Assembly (NCBI GenBank): GCA_934464775.1
Contig: CAKSKG010000006.1
Coordinates: 58,850-122,849 of the forward strand
Length of the DNA: 64,000 bases
Source of the DNA: an uncultured Oscillospiraceae bacterium
GTDB lineage: Bacteria > Bacillota > Clostridia > Oscillospirales > Ruminococcaceae
Direction: 5' to 3'
Below, in pieces: positions 53,777-61,363 of the stretch. Within the stretch, counting starts at the first letter, position 1; each line of letters begins with the position of its first letter. Both the position numbers and the translations under genes were made by a program. Below the pieces are notes generated by a model. It was given only the letters and a program-made list of their open reading frames with translations. It was not told the origin of the DNA and did not search any database.

Positions 53777-53841
53777 AAAAAACGCACGGTATTTTTACTT
53801 AAAAAACGCACGGTATTTTTACTTAAAAAACACCGTGCGTT
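53777..53841 (-). terminator. Terminator with a tandemly duplicated arm
   Basis: The 24-base unit AAAAAACGCACGGT... is present twice, head to tail (53777-53800 and 53801-53824), and is followed by the matching arm ACCGTGCGTT (53832-53841). On the minus strand either copy can pair with the single 5' arm, and each is followed by its own T-run. Confidence 0.85.
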
Positions 53842-53863
53842 CATTATTTCAAGTCATATGGGA

Positions 53864-55327
53864 TCAGTCTGCAATGGGAGTATCGGAGGGATTATCCAGC
53901 TGATTATTGAATTCATCTACCATTACGCTTACAGCGTCAACCAGTGAATCTCTGATAGAGGGCCAGTCATAACCGTAGAAGGAAGCTCTGATACCGAACT
54001 CGCCGCTGTCGATAAGGTTATACATATCTGTGGGGCAGCCTGCGTGGATATCATATACGGGGTGCTCGGCAGTCATTTCATTGATCTTGTCACGCATATC
54101 GAGCATCTCGTCTGTCCAGCCGTAGTCATTGCGGTACTTATTGATAGCGATCTCACGTGTACGCTCGTCCTGGTTTGCAGCAAGAATGCAGTCCATGAAG
54201 AGAGCAACGCCCTCGGGGTTCTGTGCGCCCTTGCAGAGCATATAAGCCTCAAGACCTGCGGGGAGATAATACTCGTCTGCATCGGGATCCTTGGGCATGG
54301 GAACGAACATAACGTCATCGGCATCGCCGTAGGTTGCTGTCCAGATATCGGGAGCGCCTTCAAGAGTATAAAGACCGCAGATGTAGAACAGCTCCTTGCC
54401 CTCGCCTATGTACTCAATGTGTGTCTGCCAGTTGAACAGATTCTTGTCAAGAACAAGACCATTCTGGTTCAGATTATACATAAAGTCCATTGCTCTTTCA
54501 AGGTCTGGATCGTAGAAATTGTGAACAAGCTTTCCGTCCCTCAGCTCAACGGAGGGAACGCCGCTTGTCAGCATGAGAGGCTGTTCATTGAACCAGCCGT
54601 CAAGACCGTAGCAGCCTGCGTCAACATCAACATAATCAAGAAGCATCTGCTGGAATGTATCCCAGTTCCAGTTGCCCTCTTCAAGCAGCTCTGCGGGATC
54701 TGTGAAGCCGTTTTCCTCGATAGTCTGCTTGTTGTAGATAACTACCGGACCTGCGGTAGCCTGTGTTGCCATGATATAGTGATTGCCGTTAAGGAGGAAG
54801 TAATCGTTCAGAGACTTTACATTGCTCCAAAGCTCATCATCATAGTTGATATAATCGTCAACGGGCTGGAACATTCCGTTTGTAACGCCCTTGGGGAATG
54901 CATCAAGGTCGCCGCCCGCAACGAAGTCAACACCCTCGCCGCCGAGGATCTGTGTGGAAAGATCTGTGAAGCGGTTGTTCCATGTTGTGGGAACATATTC
55001 GATCTCGCCGTTGTACTTGCTCTCGAAAAGCTCCAGAGAAAGAGCCTTTGTGTTGCCGGAAGTAGTTGCATGGAAAGGATCGTAGAACGAGAACCACTTG
55101 ATAGTCTTATTTTCAAGCTCAACATCGGGAAGAAGCGCCGTAACATCATTTACAGTATTCTGATCTTCCTCGCTGAGAGGCTCTGTATTTACTTCAACGG
55201 TAGCCGCTGTGGTTGTGGTTGTTTCAACGAGAGTTTCGTCCTCTGTTTCGGAACCGCCGCCGCAGGCTGTAAGAGCCGCAAGCATTGAAACAGCAGTGAT
55301 ACCTGCAATAATTTTTTTCATATCCAT
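53864..55327 (-). CDS. Sugar-binding lipoprotein B (paralogue of 52035 product)
   Basis: This 487-residue solute-binding protein has the lipobox ALTAC (Cys22) and the same plan as its neighbour. VVIYNKQTIEENGFTDPAELL and WNWDTFQQMLLDYVD align with VVLYNKETLEENG and WNWDTFKQDLL. It is probably the product of a tandem duplication. No transport partners lie nearby. The promoter is consensus-like, and a cre-like operator lies in the leader, so catabolite control by CcpA or a LacI-family protein is plausible. Confidence 0.87.
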   Translation of the reverse strand: MDMKKIIAGITAVSMLAALTACGGGSETEDETLVETTTTTAATVEVNTEPLSEEDQNTVNDVTALLPDVELENKTIKWFSFYDPFHATTSGNTKALSLELFESKYNGEIEYVPTTWNNRFTDLSTQILGGEGVDFVAGGDLDAFPKGVTNGMFQPVDDYINYDDELWSNVKSLNDYFLLNGNHYIMATQATAGPVVIYNKQTIEENGFTDPAELLEEGNWNWDTFQQMLLDYVDVDAGCYGLDGWFNEQPLMLTSGVPSVELRDGKLVHNFYDPDLERAMDFMYNLNQNGLVLDKNLFNWQTHIEYIGEGKELFYICGLYTLEGAPDIWTATYGDADDVMFVPMPKDPDADEYYLPAGLEAYMLCKGAQNPEGVALFMDCILAANQDERTREIAINKYRNDYGWTDEMLDMRDKINEMTAEHPVYDIHAGCPTDMYNLIDSGEFGIRASFYGYDWPSIRDSLVDAVSVMVDEFNNQLDNPSDTPIAD

Positions 55328-55351
55328 GATTTAATACCCTTTCATTACAGA

Positions 55352-55364
55352 TGTAATCGTTTCA
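55352..55364 (-). promoter_or_regulatory. cre/LacI-type operator in the leader of binding-protein B
   Basis: TGTAATCGTTTCA (plus strand) closely matches the site TGTAATCGTTTACA at 60377-60390. It lies between the promoter and the start codon and overlaps a second palindrome ATTACA-GA-TGTAAT. Confidence 0.5.
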
Positions 55365-55386
55365 CCTGTTTTGTATTATACATTTA

Positions 55387-55415
55387 ATTATAACCGCAAT
55401 ATCCGTTTTCGTCAA
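55387..55415 (-). promoter_or_regulatory. Promoter for binding-protein B
   Basis: Read on the minus strand, TTGACG (55415-55410), 17 bases, TATAAT (55392-55387). Confidence 0.83.
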
Positions 55416-55767
55416 CGTGTAGTTTGACACAAATTTATCACATATATTTGTCATGTTGCACAAAAGCATTATTCTTTTCATATAAGTTTTACAGGATATT
55501 TTACTTTTATCGGAAGATTTAAGATGTATGATGTTCATGAATATGATGCAGGACTTAATAAGAATCAGCATAAATCAAATAACAAAACATGAATAATCAT
55601 GTAACCTTATATTGATGTCGGAGCATAGTCCTTGAAATAAGCCTCTGCCCGTTACACCCAATAAGAATAGTCATTTTCGATCTTGCAAATATCATTTGCT
55701 CCTTTTCATAAAAAAACTTGAAGTACAGGGATTTTTCGCAAATTGCGGCAATATTTAATCGGAACTA
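55416..55767. other. AT-rich intergenic stretch without a recognised feature
   Basis: The stretch between the two divergent promoters shows no credible coding frame and no strong inverted repeat. Confidence 0.6.
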
Positions 55768-55796
55768 TTGAACATTTGCTCAAATGATGATATAAT
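55768..55796 (+). promoter_or_regulatory. Promoter for the G3E GTPase gene
   Basis: TTGAAC (55768-55773), 17 bases, TATAAT (55791-55796). Confidence 0.78.
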
Positions 55797-55826
55797 AATA
55801 TCATAAAATGAAAGGTGTTGAAAAGC

Positions 55827-56807
55827 ATGACCAAAATTGACCTTGTTACGGGCATTTTAGGCTCGGGAAAAACAACTTTTATAATGAAATACGCAAAGTA
55901 TCTCACCGATCACGGCAGCAAAATCGCCATTCTTGAAAATGACTTCGGCGCCGTCAATGTGGACATGATGATACTTCGGGAAATAAAAAGCCCAAACTGC
56001 ACCCTTGAAATGATAGCAGGCGGCGGAGATGCGGACTGTCACAGACGCCGCTTCAAGACCCAGCTCATTTCCCTCGGAATTCAGCACTTCGACCGTATTA
56101 TCATTGAGCCGTCGGGCATTTTCGACATGGACGAATTCTTTGATACTCTCTATGAATCGCCGCTGGACAAATGGTTCGAGATAGGAAATATTTTCACGAT
56201 AACCGATGCGGAGCTTCAGGATTCCCTCTCCGATCAGATGGAATATCTTCTCGGCTCCGAGGCCGCCTGCTGCGGAAAGCTGCTTCTCAGCAAGGCTGGT
56301 CACATGACCGAGGAACAGCAGGAACAGACTGCCGAAAAAATCATTGAGCGCATAAACGGTGCAATGGAATACATCAGCTGCCCCAGACGCTTTGCCATGA
56401 AGGACATCATTTACAAGGACTGGGAAAAGCTCACCGACGAGGATTATTCAAAGCTGATGAACTCCTCCTACCGCAGCGAAAGCTATGTAAAAATGTTCAG
56501 TAATGACGATATCAAGAGCATGACCCATTATTTCATGCATATAAGAATAAAGCAGTCCGAGCTTGAAAATGTTATCCGCAGCATTCTCAACGACCCCGAA
56601 TGCGGCAAAATATACCGCATAAAAGGCTCAACGCAGGACGATAACGGCGGCTGGCTGAAAGTAAATGCCGTTGACGGAAAGATCGAGATAGCGCCTATCT
56701 CGGAGGGACAGTCCGTATTTATCGTTATCGGCGACAGCATAGACCGCGGAAAGATCGACAGCTATTTTATGCGGCTCAATACCGACCCCGAATATGTATC
56801 TATATAA
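55827..56807 (+). CDS. Divergent G3E (CobW/COG0523-like) GTPase
   Basis: This 326-residue P-loop GTPase of the CobW superfamily has Walker A GILGSGKTT (residues 9-17), ENDFGAVNVD (like ENEFG) and EPSGIFD. Family members act as metal chaperones for zinc, cobalt or nickel enzymes. Two hallmarks are altered. The metal-binding GCxCC is replaced by GGGDADC (65-71), with one Cys, and the usual NKxD reads SKAG. It may bind another ligand or have lost metal delivery. A single gene with its own promoter. Its stop codon borders a MITE-like element, so its 3' end may have been changed by that insertion. Confidence 0.82.
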   Translation: MTKIDLVTGILGSGKTTFIMKYAKYLTDHGSKIAILENDFGAVNVDMMILREIKSPNCTLEMIAGGGDADCHRRRFKTQLISLGIQHFDRIIIEPSGIFDMDEFFDTLYESPLDKWFEIGNIFTITDAELQDSLSDQMEYLLGSEAACCGKLLLSKAGHMTEEQQEQTAEKIIERINGAMEYISCPRRFAMKDIIYKDWEKLTDEDYSKLMNSSYRSESYVKMFSNDDIKSMTHYFMHIRIKQSELENVIRSILNDPECGKIYRIKGSTQDDNGGWLKVNAVDGKIEIAPISEGQSVFIVIGDSIDRGKIDSYFMRLNTDPEYVSI

Positions 56808-56969
56808 GAACCTGTCTTCATAAGCATATGCACACGTCTTTTCGGCAAATTTTGCTGCATACTGCGTTAAAAATCCTTGCCGTGCGGCAGCACGCCTGCG
56901 GATTTTTGCCTTGTCTGCAACAAAATCATGCTCGAAAATTCGCATACATTTCTTATGAAGACAGGTTCT
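56807..56969. mobile_element. MITE-like element with 18-bp terminal inverted repeats
   Basis: AGAACCTGTCTTCATAAG at 56807-56824 is perfectly inverted at 56952-56969. The 163-bp unit has no gene, contains an inner AAAATCC/GGATTTT hairpin, and ends within 5 bases of a terminator. No clear target-site duplication was found (the left flank is TATATA, the right flank AAGAAA). The last base of the upstream gene's TAA coincides with the first base of the element. Confidence 0.8.
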
Positions 56970-56972
56970 AAG

Positions 56973-57010
56973 AAAAGGCAGTGCCGTTATAAGAGCGGTA
57001 CTGCCTTTTT
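56973..57010. terminator. Bidirectional terminator between the G3E GTPase and the transglutaminase gene
   Basis: AAAAGGCAGTGCCG and CGGTACTGCCTTTT form a 14-bp stem with one G-T pair, followed by T-runs. Confidence 0.85.
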
Positions 57011-57013
57011 GTG

Positions 57014-57838
57014 TTAATTTGAAATGTAAGAATAATCGGACGGAGCCGAAGGATAGCTCATATAGGTATCCTTTTTGTGGGTCTGGGAGATCGTGCTGTC
57101 GGATATCAGGAAATAGTTGGAACGGCTCTTTAAACCGTAATCGGGATCGTCCCATGTGACATCGAGATTGTACCATTTTCCGTCCACCTTGACCATATTC
57201 CACATATGTCCGCCGCCTGCCGTTCCCGTTACAAGGGTGGACTCAATACCCAGCCTGTCGCAGAGACAGCACACGGATTTTGAGTAGCCCTGACAATGTG
57301 TCTTGTGCTTGATAAGAGCGCCGTAAACATTGTCGCAGTCCATAGCGTTGGCATCATATGTTGTATTGTTCACGATGTAGTCATGGATATATTTCAGCTT
57401 GTCGGCGTCGGTCATATCATCGGTTATGCCCGAAAGTATCTCGTCGATCTTTTCGTCCAGCTGCTCCCGCATTGACTCGGTGGCATTTTCGTAGTAATCA
57501 TATGTAAAATAGCATTCGGCAACATATCCGTCGGAATTGATGCTGTACTGTATCTCATCGCTCATATAGAAAAATTCCGAGCCGCAGCTGTAAAATTTCA
57601 TTATGATATCTTCAAACTCATTCTCACGGAGATTCCCCACACGGACCTTATATTTATAATCCGTAACCCCCGAATAGATGCGGTTGAAAACAGGCTTTTC
57701 CTTGTCGGAAAGCGAATTGTAAACATACTGCGAGCTCACAGGGATATCGGACGGATCCGCCGAACCGCAGGCGGAAAGCATGAGCGATGCCGCAAGTATC
57801 ACTGCCGCCGATTTTATGATATTCTTTATATTGCGCAT
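57014..57838 (-). CDS. Transglutaminase-like domain lipoprotein
   Basis: This 274-residue protein has a lipoprotein signal peptide (MLSAC, Cys24), a middle domain (residues 30-140) and a transglutaminase-core papain-like fold. The catalytic triad is visible as Cys in KTHCQGYSK, His in GGHMWNMVKVDG and Asp in NLDVTWDD. Such surface proteins are thought to act as proteases or crosslinkers on the wall. The start at 57838 follows GGGGG. No partner gene is adjacent. Confidence 0.88.
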   Translation of the reverse strand: MRNIKNIIKSAAVILAASLMLSACGSADPSDIPVSSQYVYNSLSDKEKPVFNRIYSGVTDYKYKVRVGNLRENEFEDIIMKFYSCGSEFFYMSDEIQYSINSDGYVAECYFTYDYYENATESMREQLDEKIDEILSGITDDMTDADKLKYIHDYIVNNTTYDANAMDCDNVYGALIKHKTHCQGYSKSVCCLCDRLGIESTLVTGTAGGGHMWNMVKVDGKWYNLDVTWDDPDYGLKSRSNYFLISDSTISQTHKKDTYMSYPSAPSDYSYISN

Positions 57839-57933
57839 ATTTACCCCCAAAATAATGTTTATTTTTCCGATGATTTTATTTTACAATATATATGCAGTAT
57901 TGTCAATAGTAAATCACAAATAAGCCATAAACA

Positions 57934-57967
57934 AAAAGAGTGTACGCCAAAAGCATACACTCTTTTT
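57934..57967. terminator. Bidirectional terminator
   Basis: AAAAAGAGTGTA and TACACTCTTTTTT form a 12-bp stem. It follows the GH31 gene (minus) and lies upstream of the transglutaminase gene. Confidence 0.9.
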
Positions 57968-58017
57968 TCAAAGCTCCATCTGTCATGACGGATGCTTCGT
58001 ACATTTATTCGGATAAA

Positions 58018-60357
58018 TTACAGCTTGATGATGACCTTGCCGTTTGCAGTGGGATTAACTGTTACAGCCTCGTGACCGAATACTTTCACCTTGAAGGACT
58101 TATCGGTATTTGTATAGGAAACCTCAACAGTATCGCCTGTGCGCTTTGCTGTGATAGTGAAGATCTTTTCAGCCTCTGTGTTGTATACGGAAGCGGAGAT
58201 CTCCTTGCCCTCGGAGGGTTCGTAGATAACGAACTCTGCGCCGTCAAGATAATCATACTCAAAGTCACGCTCAAAGTTGCCGTAAGCAATGATGCTGTCG
58301 GGCTTTGCAAGGCAGGGCAGTGACATATAGTCGAACTTCTCGTTGTAATACTTGCCGCCCTCATACTGCTTGCCGCTGATAATATCAGTCCACTTGCCCT
58401 CGGGAACGTAGAACTCGGCTGTTCCCTCTTCATTGAAGATAGGAGCTACCAGCAGGTTGTCGCCGAACATATACTGCTTGTCAAGATAGAGGCATACGGG
58501 ATCGTTTGCATAGTCGATAACCATTGCTCTCATCATAGGAACGCCGACCTCGTGAGTCTTGATAGCCTGTGACCAGATGTAAGGCATCAGCTTGCCCTTG
58601 AGCTTTGTGAAGAAGCGGAGAACGTCAACAGATTCCTCATCGAAGAGCCAGGGCACTCTGTAAGAAGAGTTTCCGTGGAGACGTGAATGTGTGGAGAACA
58701 GACCGAATGCAGCCCAGCGCTTGTAGATATCGGGTGTAGCTGTTGCTTCAAAGCCTGACATATCGTGGCTGAAGAAGCCGAAGCCGCTGAGACAGAGTGA
58801 AAGACCGCCGCGGAGCGTTTCTGCCATTGATGTATATTCTGCGGAGCAGTCGCCGCCCCAGTGTACGGGGAACTTCTGACCGCCGACTGTTGCGGAGCGA
58901 GCGAAGAGGCAAGCCTTGTTCTTGCCGTTCTTTTCTTCAAGCACCTCAAATACAGTCTTGTTGTAAAGATATGTATAGTAGTTGTGCATTGCGATAGGAT
59001 CGGAGCCGTCGAAATACTTTACCTTTGTGGGGATTCTCTCGCCGAAGTCTGTCTTGAAGCAGTCAACGCCCATATCAACAAGAGCACGGAGCTTGGACTT
59101 ATACCACTCGCAGGCTGCGGGATTGGTAAAGTCAACGATAGCCATTCCGGGCTGCCACATATCACACTGGAATACGCTGCCGTCGGGATTCTTGATGAAG
59201 TAGCCGTTTTCCCTGCCCTCATCAAAAAGCTTGCTGCGCTGTGCGATATAGGGGTTGATCCATACGCAGATCTCAAGACCCTTATCCTTTTTAAGTCTTG
59301 CAAGCATCTCGGCAGGCTCGGGGAACTGACGCTTGTCCCACTCGAAATCGCACCACTGGAATTCCTTCATCCAGAAGCAGTCGAAGTGGAATACCTGGAG
59401 AGGAATATCTCTTTCAGCCATACCGTCGATAAAGGAAGTAACTGTCTCCTCGTCATACTTTGTTGTAAAGGAAGTTGTGAGCCAAAGACCGAATGTATAT
59501 GCGGGAGGAAGTGCAGGCTTGCCTGTAAGTGTTGTATAGTTGGAAAGCACTTCTGTGAGGTTCTCGCCGCCGATGATGAAGTATTCAAGGTGCTCACCGG
59601 GAACTGTGAAGGACATCTTGGAAACCGTATCGGAAGCAACCTCGTAGGAAACCTTATCGGAGGAATTTACGAGAACGCCGTAGCCTCTGGAGGATACGCA
59701 GAAAGGAATGCACTTATAGGACTGATCGGAGCAGGTGCCGCCGTCGGAATTCCATGTTTCAACATTCTGACCGTTCTTTACGAATGTTGTGAACTTCTCG
59801 CCGAAGCCGTAGATGCACTCACCTACCGAGAGTGTAAGCTGCTCACGGAGATATGTTGTGCGCTCGTCCTGGGGATAAGACCAGAATGTATCGTCCCGGA
59901 CCGCATCAAGGCGTGAGCTCTTCTTGAACTGGCTCTCGTTTACGATAGTAGTTGCTCTCCAAGCGCCGCCTGTGAGCTTCTTGTCCTTATAATAATACTG
60001 AACGCTCCAGCTCCACTTGCCGATAACTACCTTTGTGTTGCCGGAAATGATCTGCCAGTCATTTTCCGTTTCCTTGATCTCGGGAGTATATCCCTGATCC
60101 TCTTCAAGCTCAAACTTGGGAGCGTTATTGAGACCGCCCTTGTAGTGGTCAACAGTTACCTTGATAACGTCCTTCTGAGTTGAAGTGAATGTCATATCGA
60201 GAACAGGACCGCCGAGAGTCATGCCTCTGTTCTGAATATACTGGCAGGCAGCAAGTACATTCAGACCGTTCTTAACGGGTGTTACCTCATAAGCCTGTGA
60301 TGCATAGCTTACTTCATAGCCGCGCTGATTGAGCCAGAAACCGTCTGCAAATTTCAT
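58018..60357 (-). CDS. yicI: Alpha-xylosidase, glycoside hydrolase family 31 (YicI-like)
   Basis: This enzyme removes alpha-linked xylose from xyloglucan oligosaccharides. The 779-residue length fits YicI. Motifs are VDCFKTDFGE with nucleophile Asp437, VHWGGD with acid/base Asp503, FHFDCFWMKEFQWCDFEWD, and an N-terminal beta-sandwich. No signal peptide is visible, so it is cytoplasmic and would act on imported oligosaccharides. It has an AGGAGG site and a cre-like operator 20-33 bases upstream of the start. It points to breakdown of xyloglucan or isoprimeverose, together with the binding proteins and GH5 enzyme nearby. Confidence 0.94.
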   Translation of the reverse strand: MKFADGFWLNQRGYEVSYASQAYEVTPVKNGLNVLAACQYIQNRGMTLGGPVLDMTFTSTQKDVIKVTVDHYKGGLNNAPKFELEEDQGYTPEIKETENDWQIISGNTKVVIGKWSWSVQYYYKDKKLTGGAWRATTIVNESQFKKSSRLDAVRDDTFWSYPQDERTTYLREQLTLSVGECIYGFGEKFTTFVKNGQNVETWNSDGGTCSDQSYKCIPFCVSSRGYGVLVNSSDKVSYEVASDTVSKMSFTVPGEHLEYFIIGGENLTEVLSNYTTLTGKPALPPAYTFGLWLTTSFTTKYDEETVTSFIDGMAERDIPLQVFHFDCFWMKEFQWCDFEWDKRQFPEPAEMLARLKKDKGLEICVWINPYIAQRSKLFDEGRENGYFIKNPDGSVFQCDMWQPGMAIVDFTNPAACEWYKSKLRALVDMGVDCFKTDFGERIPTKVKYFDGSDPIAMHNYYTYLYNKTVFEVLEEKNGKNKACLFARSATVGGQKFPVHWGGDCSAEYTSMAETLRGGLSLCLSGFGFFSHDMSGFEATATPDIYKRWAAFGLFSTHSRLHGNSSYRVPWLFDEESVDVLRFFTKLKGKLMPYIWSQAIKTHEVGVPMMRAMVIDYANDPVCLYLDKQYMFGDNLLVAPIFNEEGTAEFYVPEGKWTDIISGKQYEGGKYYNEKFDYMSLPCLAKPDSIIAYGNFERDFEYDYLDGAEFVIYEPSEGKEISASVYNTEAEKIFTITAKRTGDTVEVSYTNTDKSFKVKVFGHEAVTVNPTANGKVIIKL

Positions 60358-60376
60358 AGATTATCCTCCTACATTA

Positions 60377-60390
60377 TGTAATCGTTTACA
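60377..60390 (-). promoter_or_regulatory. cre/LacI-type operator of the alpha-xylosidase gene
   Basis: TGTAATCGTTTACA (plus strand; TGTAAACGATTACA on the minus strand) fits the CcpA cre consensus, with perfect TGTAA/TTACA arms. It lies 20 bases upstream of the start codon. The rest of the 328-base divergent gap is AT-rich, with no other clear signal except the plus-strand promoter. Confidence 0.6.
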
Positions 60391-60587
60391 GATATTAAAA
60401 CCGACAAAGCGACAAGAAATCACGGTTTACCGCCTTATTTAAAATTTCCTGCGCTTTACATTGAATACATTGTACAACATTTATATATTTTTTTCAAGGG
60501 GATAATTGCATTTTTTACGGTTTGTACATAATTTTCTTTTCTTTTTGGTTTTATTGAACAAACAGCGGATAATATTTGTTTTACGGA

Positions 60588-60616
60588 TTGACCTTATGAG
60601 CTGTTTACTGTATCAT
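60588..60616 (+). promoter_or_regulatory. Promoter for the 60686 lipoprotein gene
   Basis: TTGACC (60588-60593), 17 bases, TATCAT (60611-60616), with an AT-rich downstream region. Confidence 0.6.
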
Positions 60617-60685
60617 ATTATAATAAGAATAAAAATACGGTTAGTTTTATAAACTTTACAATAAAATACCCGAAGGAGGATCTTT

Positions 60686-61222
60686 ATGAAGAAATATCTT
60701 ATGCCGATTATGACCGTGCTTGCTCTTTCAGGCTGCGGAGCCGATACTTCCGCTCCCCCGCCGCAGACAACGATATTATCATCTCCCGAAACTGTCACCG
60801 AAACAGAGAACACCGCTTCGTACGTGACCGAATCCCCCGAGATATCTGTCACGGCAAACAATTCGGAGATCTTCTCCGAAACCCTCACGACCGAAGAAAC
60901 CGATTATTTCGGCAGGATAAGCGGCTATTGGTATATTGACGGCGATACTTCACTTGCATCGCTCCATATAACCGCAGACGGCAGCTTTACTGCATTTTAT
61001 GCCGACGGCGCAGCTGAATGTACAGGCTATATCACCTGCGAGATCAGTGACAATAATGAGTACAGCTATCAGCTCTATACCTCCGACGGAGAACCATACC
61101 TGACGTTTAACGACAGCGGAAACAATACCGTTACCGATATCTATGTCATCAACGGCATACAGCCTCATTTTATACGTGTTTATGACGATGAGCAGCTCCA
61201 AAACATCACTTCCGAACAATAA
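60686..61222 (+). CDS. Small lipoprotein of unknown function
   Basis: This 178-residue product has a lipobox LSGC at residues 14-17, a long Thr/Ser/Glu-rich linker (residues 20-75) and a compact beta-rich C-terminal domain with GYWYIDGDTSLASLHITADG, followed by repeats of the same 'DGSFTAFY' strand type. No enzyme motif was seen. An AGGAGG site lies 7 bases before the start. It precedes the GH5 gene but has its own likely promoter. It is not recognised as a known family. Confidence 0.72.
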   Translation: MKKYLMPIMTVLALSGCGADTSAPPPQTTILSSPETVTETENTASYVTESPEISVTANNSEIFSETLTTEETDYFGRISGYWYIDGDTSLASLHITADGSFTAFYADGAAECTGYITCEISDNNEYSYQLYTSDGEPYLTFNDSGNNTVTDIYVINGIQPHFIRVYDDEQLQNITSEQ

Positions 61223-61281
61223 ATATTTGATATCTCCCCTTTCCGGACGCAATGCGCCTCTTTATACTGCACAAAATCACA

Positions 61282-61310
61282 TTGACACTGATGTTTATTT
61301 ATGTTACAAT
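61282..61310 (+). promoter_or_regulatory. Promoter for the GH5 cellulase gene
   Basis: TTGACA (61282-61287), 17 bases, TACAAT (61305-61310) with a TG-N extended element, about 50 bases upstream of the start. Confidence 0.78.
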
Positions 61311-61363
61311 TATACAAACCAAAAATTCGGTCGGAACACCGACTTATGAAAGAGGTAAAAATC

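Noticed and set aside
53711..53947. 78-codon plus-strand frame with the repeat KKRTVFLL
   Set aside because: It is the translation of the tandemly duplicated terminator unit.
54044..55288. 414-codon plus-strand frame opposite binding-protein B
   Set aside because: Antisense shadow of a highly biased gene.
58861..59916. 351-codon plus-strand frame opposite the GH31 gene
   Set aside because: Antisense shadow; the minus-strand enzyme has all catalytic residues.
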